A DNA stretch of 12,269 nucleotides, from contig JAYVGP010000018.1 of the NCBI GenBank assembly GCA_043772005.1, positions 1-12,269 of the forward strand. The letters are read 5' to 3'. The stretch comes from JAYSSF01 sp043772005 (GTDB lineage Bacteria > Patescibacteriota > Gracilibacteria > Absconditabacterales > Absconditicoccaceae). This document shows, one piece after another, positions 8,862 to 12,269 of the stretch (its first letter is position 1; each line of letters opens with the position of its first letter). A program made the translations under genes and the position numbers. A model generated the notes under the pieces. That model did not search any database. It was not told the DNA's origin and saw only the letters and a list, made by a program, of their open reading frames with translations.

Positions 8862-10025
8862 ATGCCAGCAGATACTCGTTTCCAAGATGTGACCACTAAA
8901 AACACTATCGTCCCAGCTGATAGAGTAATACTAATTGACTCACAAGATGCTAGCAAGCTCAAACAAACTCCTGCCACAGCCTTTGTATGACCTACAGGGG
9001 CTACTGGTGCAACGTGACCTGCTGGTGCAAATGGTACTGGAACAGGTGATATGCTCCTCGCATCTACTCAAACAGTAACAGGACTAAAAACATTTCTCAA
9101 TGGTACCTTTGGACTCAGAAATATAGCGAATACCATTACTTCGTTCTTTTCTAGTGCTGCAACAGTCGCTAGAACTTATACCCTCAGAGATGCAGATGGT
9201 ACACTAGCCTTCACTACTGATATCACAGGTGTCAATAGTGGTACGAATACAGGTGATAATACAGTCGCTACCGCAATCACTGGTACACCAAGTGTCACAC
9301 TTGCCACTGTAACAACTACAGGAAATATAGAACTCGGGAATGCATCAGATACTACTATATCTCGTGTATCAGCAGGCGTGATAGCAGTTGAGGGTGCTAC
9401 TATAAATGGATTCACAACAACAGCAACATCAGGAGGAACTACTACTCTAACTATTGCAAGTGGCATAGTACAATCTTTTACTGGATCTTTAACACAAACA
9501 GTTCTACTTCCTACAACTTCTGTTTTAATATGACAAACATATACAATATGTAATTTATCTACTGGATTAATTACAATACAATCTTCAGCATGAAATACAA
9601 TAACAACTCTTGGATTAAATCAGAGAGCTATATTTAGAGCACTTGTCGCAACTCCTACAACAGCAGGAAACTGGGCATATACAGAGACTAATATGAATGC
9701 AAATTGACAAGGAAAAAGAGTATTAGTAACTACGCAATCTGCGACTCCAGTAATAAATACAAATAATTGAGATATTTTCCAAATAACTGGGCTTGCTCAG
9801 GCAATAACAAGTTTCACGACGAATCTCACAGGAACTCCACTCGCAGGAGATATGATGATAATACAGATTACAGATAATGGTACAGCTCGTGCTCTGACAT
9901 TCGGTGCATCGTTTGCTTCAACTACAGTCGCTCTCCCTACAACTACAGTTATCTCTACTATGCTTCGTATTGGTTTCCAACGAAACAATGCGAATACAGT
10001 CTGGGATTGTATTGCAGTCGCCTAA
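8862..10025 (+). CDS. Second phage tail fibre protein with collagen-like neck, 387 aa
   Basis: ATG 8862 to TAA 10023-10025, with six UGA codons read as Gly. Residues 1-42 form an N-terminal region (MPADTRFQDVTTKNTIVPAD, then DSQDASKLKQTP) of the type that anchors fibres. Residues 43-57 are a collagen-like Gly-X-Y run, GPTGATGATGPAGAN, in which G43 and G52 are UGA. Beta-repeat segments follow, including STQTVTGLKTFLNGTF near 68-83, a phrase common in phage fibres. GVNSGTNTGDN near 124-134 and a module at 187-240 are shared with the first fibre (1-1197). The C-terminal domain ends with RIGFQRNNANTVWDCIAVA. Trp is encoded by UGG at NTVWD, supporting UGA as Gly rather than Trp. The role is host-surface adhesion, probably trimeric given the collagen-like segment; the receptor is unknown. 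Confidence 0.87.
8988..9047 (+). other. Collagen-like Gly-X-Y segment with UGA at Gly positions
   Basis: This stretch encodes residues 43-62 of the fibre. Glycine recurs every third residue from 43 to 58, with UGA at 43 and 52 and GGN at the other Gly positions. Collagen-like repeats require glycine here, so the segment independently assigns UGA as Gly. Confidence 0.88.
9420..9581 (+). repeat. Diverged fibre module, copy B (residues 187-240)
   Basis: This is the counterpart of the module at 259-423, with segments TATSGGTTTL, FTGSLTQTVLLP and YTICNLSTGLITIQ. Similar beta modules recur in phage tail fibres as far as I recall. The two copies lie almost 9 kb apart in separate fibre genes, suggesting module exchange or old duplication. 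Confidence 0.75.
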
Positions 10026-10042
10026 TATTAACTTTTTTCAAT

Positions 10043-10267
10043 ATGTCAGTATTCACACAAACAGATAAACAACTCTCTTTCATCCAGCTCAAGTCTTGGG
10101 CAGACTCTGCTACTTCGAGTATGCAATCTGCAAAGAACTCCTTTGAGTCTATTAAAACCTGGATCATCACAGTACAAGATAATCCAGAGTATACAAATGA
10201 GGAAAAGGCAGAGGTCATCGCAATGACAACAAGTCTCCGTAATTTAGCTCTTTCACTTACAGAATAA
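10043..10267 (+). CDS. Small helical protein, 74 aa, downstream of second fibre gene
   Basis: The ATG 10043 (MSVFTQTDKQLSF) was chosen because it is the first ATG after the fibre stop; it lies 17 nt downstream of that TAA and runs to TAA 10265-10267. There are no UGA codons. The sequence appears entirely helical and amphipathic (WADSATSSMQSAKNSFESIK, then EYTNEEKAEVIAMTTSLRNL), with no membrane segment. No family was recognised. Its place after a fibre gene parallels the 83-aa protein at 2723-2974, though I see no clear sequence similarity between them. A fibre-associated chaperone or minor virion protein is possible but unproven. The upstream region (taacttttttcaat) lacks a Shine-Dalgarno-like element. 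Confidence 0.75.
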   Translation: MSVFTQTDKQLSFIQLKSWADSATSSMQSAKNSFESIKTWIITVQDNPEYTNEEKAEVIAMTTSLRNLALSLTE

Positions 10268-10268
10268 T

Positions 10269-10922
10269 ATGGCAATTGCTTTTGATAGTACAACAGATTG
10301 ATGAATTTGAAATCCTGTTACATCACTCACATTTTCACACACTTGTTCCTGAACGAATAGAATCTTATTTGTAGATTTCTTTGGCGCTGTATTAGCTGAT
10401 AATATAACGGGAGTAACTTATTGATGAGTATCTATGACACGAGCATCTGCAACTGTTAATGGAGCGGCTTGAACTCGTTATATCTATACTTACTATCTTA
10501 TAAACCCATCAACAGGTACAAATAATGTAGTGATATCTGCGAGTGCCTCTATTGCTATATCTGGATCTGCCACTTCATATAATGGGGTTTCTCAAACCTG
10601 ACAACCAGAAGTTATTTCATCAAATAACGTAAACAGTACATGAATAACAACAACACTGACCACTCTTACTTCTGGAGCTTGGACTCATTGATTATTCTTC
10701 TGTAATGCCTGATGAAGCACACAAAATGCTTGATGATGAACTACATTGCGCGTTAATAGCATAAACTGACACGCATCGGGGGACAGCAACTGATCTGTTA
10801 CAATTTGAAGTAATACGTTAGCATCTAGCCAAGCTGGAACTACAAATTGGAGTGGAATAATGGTTTCTTTCGCTCCGTCTGTACTTGCCAATAATTCCTG
10901 ATTCTTTCAATTCTTCGCATAA
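10269..10922 (+). CDS. Beta-rich phage surface protein with 19 UGA codons, 217 aa
   Basis: The ATG 10269 lies 1 nt after the preceding TAA; the frame closes at TAA 10920-10922. Under the standard code it is chopped into pieces of a few dozen codons at most, so a standard gene finder would miss it. Nineteen UGA codons supply about 65% of its glycines, including a UGA triplet (residues 157-159). The N-terminus MAIAFDSTTDGGIGNPVTSL, then FSHTCSGTNRILFVDFFG, GVTYGGVSMTRAS, YYLINPSTGTNNVVISAS and SYNGVSQ match a pattern I recognise from predicted beta-sandwich surface proteins of phages and uncultured bacteria. UGG is kept at GAWTH and TNWSG as Trp. The likely role is an extracellular virion or fibre-tip domain binding carbohydrate or another surface ligand. 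There is no signal peptide. The stop overlaps the next start (TAATG). Confidence 0.82.
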
Positions 10923-11290
10923 TGAGAACTATCCAATCCATTCTCGAATACAATATCTCGGATGAGCAAAAAGAATTTCTTCGTCTCGCTGGTTTCATCA
11001 ACGGTATCGGGTGAGAGTGACAAAACATTGAGAAGACGCTCGTATCGCTCATAGAATTGATCCCAGGCTATAACTTAGAGCACGCTGAGTCGTTTCTATC
11101 AGATCTTCGAGCTATCTGAATCGAGCACGATATCCAGTATGCACTTAGACTCGGTTTTTACTGGTCAAACTACAAGTTTTCAAGAAAGCTCTACTATCTG
11201 ACGAATTGGTGAAAATGAAAACGATTTGCCGTCGCTCTCGCAACATTTTATACACTCAACAAATACGGAAAAGTATTTTATAACAAATAA
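10922..11290 (+). CDS. HD-motif protein, possible phospholipase A2-like, 122 aa
   Basis: ATG 10922 overlaps the previous stop as TAATG; the frame ends at TAA 11288-11290 with five UGA codons read as Gly. The protein is helical, with a Gly-rich loop at residues 28-33 (GIGGEG, two of them UGA). A helix at 65-77 carries H69-D70 and Y73 (IEHDIQYALRLG). The pattern HD-x2-Y followed by an aromatic/basic helix and a C-terminal YGKVFYN resembles small phospholipase A2-like proteins that I recall from phages, where HD is the catalytic pair and a Gly-rich loop binds calcium. The usual cysteines are absent. Position just before a holin-like gene fits a membrane-active lysis or entry role, but the family assignment is tentative. 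Confidence 0.7.
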
Positions 11291-11293
11291 ACG

Positions 11294-11587
11294 ATGATCA
11301 CGCTTGAATCAGTAACCGAATTTATGTGAAAAAACGTGGAATGAATACTCATATCTTCACTATCAATGTTTATGCACACCCTCTATGACTACATAAACGG
11401 AAAAAAAATAGAGTTTACCAAAACGGTTATAAAGCTTATACTTGCAGGATGGGTAGGCTATATTCTCTCAGATTTTGGAATACCATCGTGATTTATTGCA
11501 ATAGGTGGATGGGGAACAATGAAGATACTCGATATTATTGAGAAAGAGGGTGCAAAATTCTTAGTTGACAAAGTATTGAATAAATAA
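11294..11587 (+). CDS. Holin-like membrane protein, 97 aa
   Basis: ATG 11294 lies 3 nt after the previous stop and the frame ends at TAA 11585-11587; three UGA codons (residues 12, 17 and 66) are read as Gly. A first hydrophobic segment spans about residues 17-32 (ILISSLSMFMHTLY), a second about 44-60 (VIKLILAGWVGYILSDFG), and a third shorter one about 64-76 (PSGFIAIGGWGTM). An amphipathic charged tail follows (KILDIIEKEGAKFLVDKVL). This architecture, with a Gly-rich last membrane segment next to a Glu/Lys helix, resembles small phage holins. The role would be timed permeabilisation of the inner membrane at lysis. No separate endolysin is seen in the window. A generic small membrane protein remains possible. 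Confidence 0.72.
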
Positions 11588-11596
11588 AATATTCTC

Positions 11597-11623
11597 TTGC
11601 ATAAAATATGTATTCTATATAAT
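11597..11623 (+). promoter_or_regulatory. Predicted promoter TTGCAT-N15-TATAAT, probably leaderless
   Basis: TTGCAT at 11597-11602 and TATAAT at 11618-11623 are separated by 15 nt, slightly short. The -10 box ends exactly 6 nt before the ATG at 11630, the same geometry as at 8645-8657. It lies in the only other gap longer than 17 nt (42 nt). The -10 box is persuasive and the -35 weaker. Confidence 0.55.
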
Positions 11624-11629
11624 GGAATT

Positions 11630-11836
11630 ATGAGCACAAAAACAGATCTTCTCGTGTGAACTATTATTATACTCATATTTATCGTATGAGTATTTATGTA
11701 TAACGTCAATAACACGGTAAATAAAATATATAGCGAGGTACATATAAAAACTTGTAGCCTGCCATATGGCGTACAAGACAAGATCGAACAATCCTACGAA
11801 ATCCTCTCCTCTGCAACCTGTAACACTACAAAATAA
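11630..11836 (+). CDS. Single-pass membrane protein, 68 aa, possible lysis accessory
   Basis: ATG 11630 follows the predicted promoter directly and ends at TAA 11834-11836; two UGA codons (residues 10 and 20) are Gly within the membrane helix. After a short N-terminus (MSTKTDL) there is one transmembrane segment, residues about 8-24 (LVGTIIILIFIVGVFMY). A polar domain of about 44 residues follows with two cysteines, C42 and C64, which might pair if the domain is outside the cytoplasm. This N-in anchored layout recalls inner-membrane spanin-like or lysis-accessory proteins, and it sits just after the holin-like gene. No family was recognised. Its stop overlaps the next start (TAATG). Confidence 0.7.
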
Positions 11837-11937
11837 TGCCAACTAAAACACTCACCAATCCGAAAAAAAAGAAGTCTCTCACGTTCCCAGTAACGCCAAA
11901 ACCAAAAAGCACACCAGGGAAGAAAGCCTATGTCTAA
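11836..11937 (+). CDS. Tiny basic protein, 33 aa, unknown
   Basis: ATG 11836 overlaps the upstream TAA, with TAA at 11935-11937. The product is Lys/Pro/Thr-rich (NPKKKKSLTFPVTPKPKSTP) with no predicted fold and no UGA codon. The TAATG junction and snug fit between neighbours support translation, but the length is too short for composition alone to prove it. Electrostatic binding to nucleic acid or membrane is possible; no function is assigned. Confidence 0.5.
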   Translation: MPTKTLTNPKKKKSLTFPVTPKPKSTPGKKAYV

Positions 11938-11943
11938 AATACT

Positions 11944-12129
11944 ATGATCGTTACCCTTATAAAGCATACTGATGGCACACGCTCCGTACTATATGGACGA
12001 CAAGAGCTTGCCATATGAAATGGAATAGCAGAAAATCCGAAGCACATAAACATCGGACAAGAACTCGTTGAAAAGATTAAAGTTGCCAGCACCAGTCAGG
12101 TTCAAGAAATTCTTTCTAAACTCTACTAA
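11944..12129 (+). CDS. Small unknown protein, 61 aa
   Basis: ATG 11944 starts 6 nt after the previous stop and runs to TAA 12127-12129; one UGA codon is read as Gly (residue 25, in the segment ELAIGNGIAENP). It appears to be a compact alpha/beta protein, with an N-terminal strand pair (MIVTLIKHTDGTRSVLYG) and a C-terminal helix (VQEILSKLY). There is no membrane segment or signal peptide. I do not recognise the family. It is part of a run of short genes after the lysis-like cluster. The UGA inside an otherwise well-formed frame supports it as a real recoded gene. Confidence 0.65.
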
Positions 12130-12131
12130 AT

Positions 12132-12269
12132 ATGCGATCACCAAATATCGGATCAGAGGATGTACCAAAGGCACAGAGTAATAACGTCTATACGGTAACT
12201 CGTCAGACACAGGAAAAGATGGACAGAGCAATCCGAGAGAACTACGCTCTCCTCGATGAGATGGAACCA
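12132..12269 (+). CDS. N-terminus of an unknown protein, cut by window edge
   Basis: ATG 12132 lies 2 nt after the previous TAA and the frame is open for 46 codons to the end of the window with no UGA. The visible part begins MRSPNIGSEDVPKAQSNN and continues with a polar, probably helical stretch (RQTQEKMDRAIRENYALLDE). No motif allows a family call from this fragment. CGA codons at residues 2 and 36 read as Arg. Tight spacing suggests it continues the same operon. Confidence 0.65.
   Translation, partial: MRSPNIGSEDVPKAQSNNVYTVTRQTQEKMDRAIRENYALLDEMEP

Noticed and set aside
18..12231. Many open frames of 60-167 codons on the minus strand
   Set aside because: They lie opposite well-formed + strand genes, have low-complexity translations and no coherent spacing. 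Thr/Gly-rich codons on one strand open frames on the other.
1..12269. Reading UGA as tryptophan (code 4) instead of glycine
   Set aside because: UGA falls at obligatory glycine positions (collagen-like triplets, DGDKGD, GxxxG zipper, Gly5 hinge), and conserved tryptophans are UGG.
1..12269. Frameshifts or pseudogenes as the cause of the broken frames
   Set aside because: All breaks are UGA in one continuous frame per gene, with no frame changes, and joined products carry consistent domain order.

Overview
This window reads as part of the structural and lysis region of a tailed phage, or prophage, of a bacterium that decodes UGA as glycine (genetic code 25, as in Gracilibacteria/BD1-5 and Absconditabacteria/SR1). 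In the standard code the + strand breaks into fragments. With UGA read as Gly, it resolves into 16 tightly packed genes on one strand that cover almost every base and contain about 93 in-frame UGA codons (hand count). UGA falls on expected glycines: Gly-X-Y collagen-like triplets, the tail-fibre motif DGDKGD, a GxxxG zipper and a Gly-rich hinge. UGG remains Trp at typical tryptophan sites (GDGTW, DGTTW, ANWNII). CGA and CGG read well as Arg. All 15 visible stops are UAA.

Layout: (1) 1-2711, two long Thr/Gly/Ser-rich beta-structured fibre or virion-surface proteins, the first cut by the window edge. (2) 2723-3798, a small helical protein, then a protein with a beta N-domain, a Gly5 hinge and a long charged coiled coil. 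(3) 3803-8576, two large probable virion proteins. One is 967 aa with an embedded M23-like domain that has lost zinc ligands. The other is 622 aa with a glycine zipper rich in UGA codons. (4) 8657-10922, a small ORF, a second fibre protein with a collagen-like neck, a small helical protein and a 217-aa beta-rich protein with 19 UGA codons. (5) 10922-11836, a small HD-motif protein (possibly phospholipase A2-like), a holin-like membrane protein and a one-pass membrane protein. (6) 11836-12269, three short unknown ORFs, the last cut by the window edge.

Expression signals are unusual. None of the 15 visible starts has a Shine-Dalgarno-like purine tract, and genes are joined by 1-17 nt gaps or TAATG overlaps. 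Only two gaps exceed 17 nt (80 and 42 nt). Each holds a -35/-10-like pair with TATAAT exactly 6 nt before the ATG, which predicts leaderless transcripts. No tRNA, rRNA, CRISPR array, insertion sequence, attachment site or convincing terminator was seen. No stretch over 300 nt lacks a gene.

Functional reading (inference): fibre and surface proteins form the host-recognition apparatus. The two large proteins may be internal or ejected virion proteins acting on the envelope during DNA entry. The holin-like gene and its neighbours may be the lysis module. The specific host phylum and lytic versus prophage state cannot be decided from this window.
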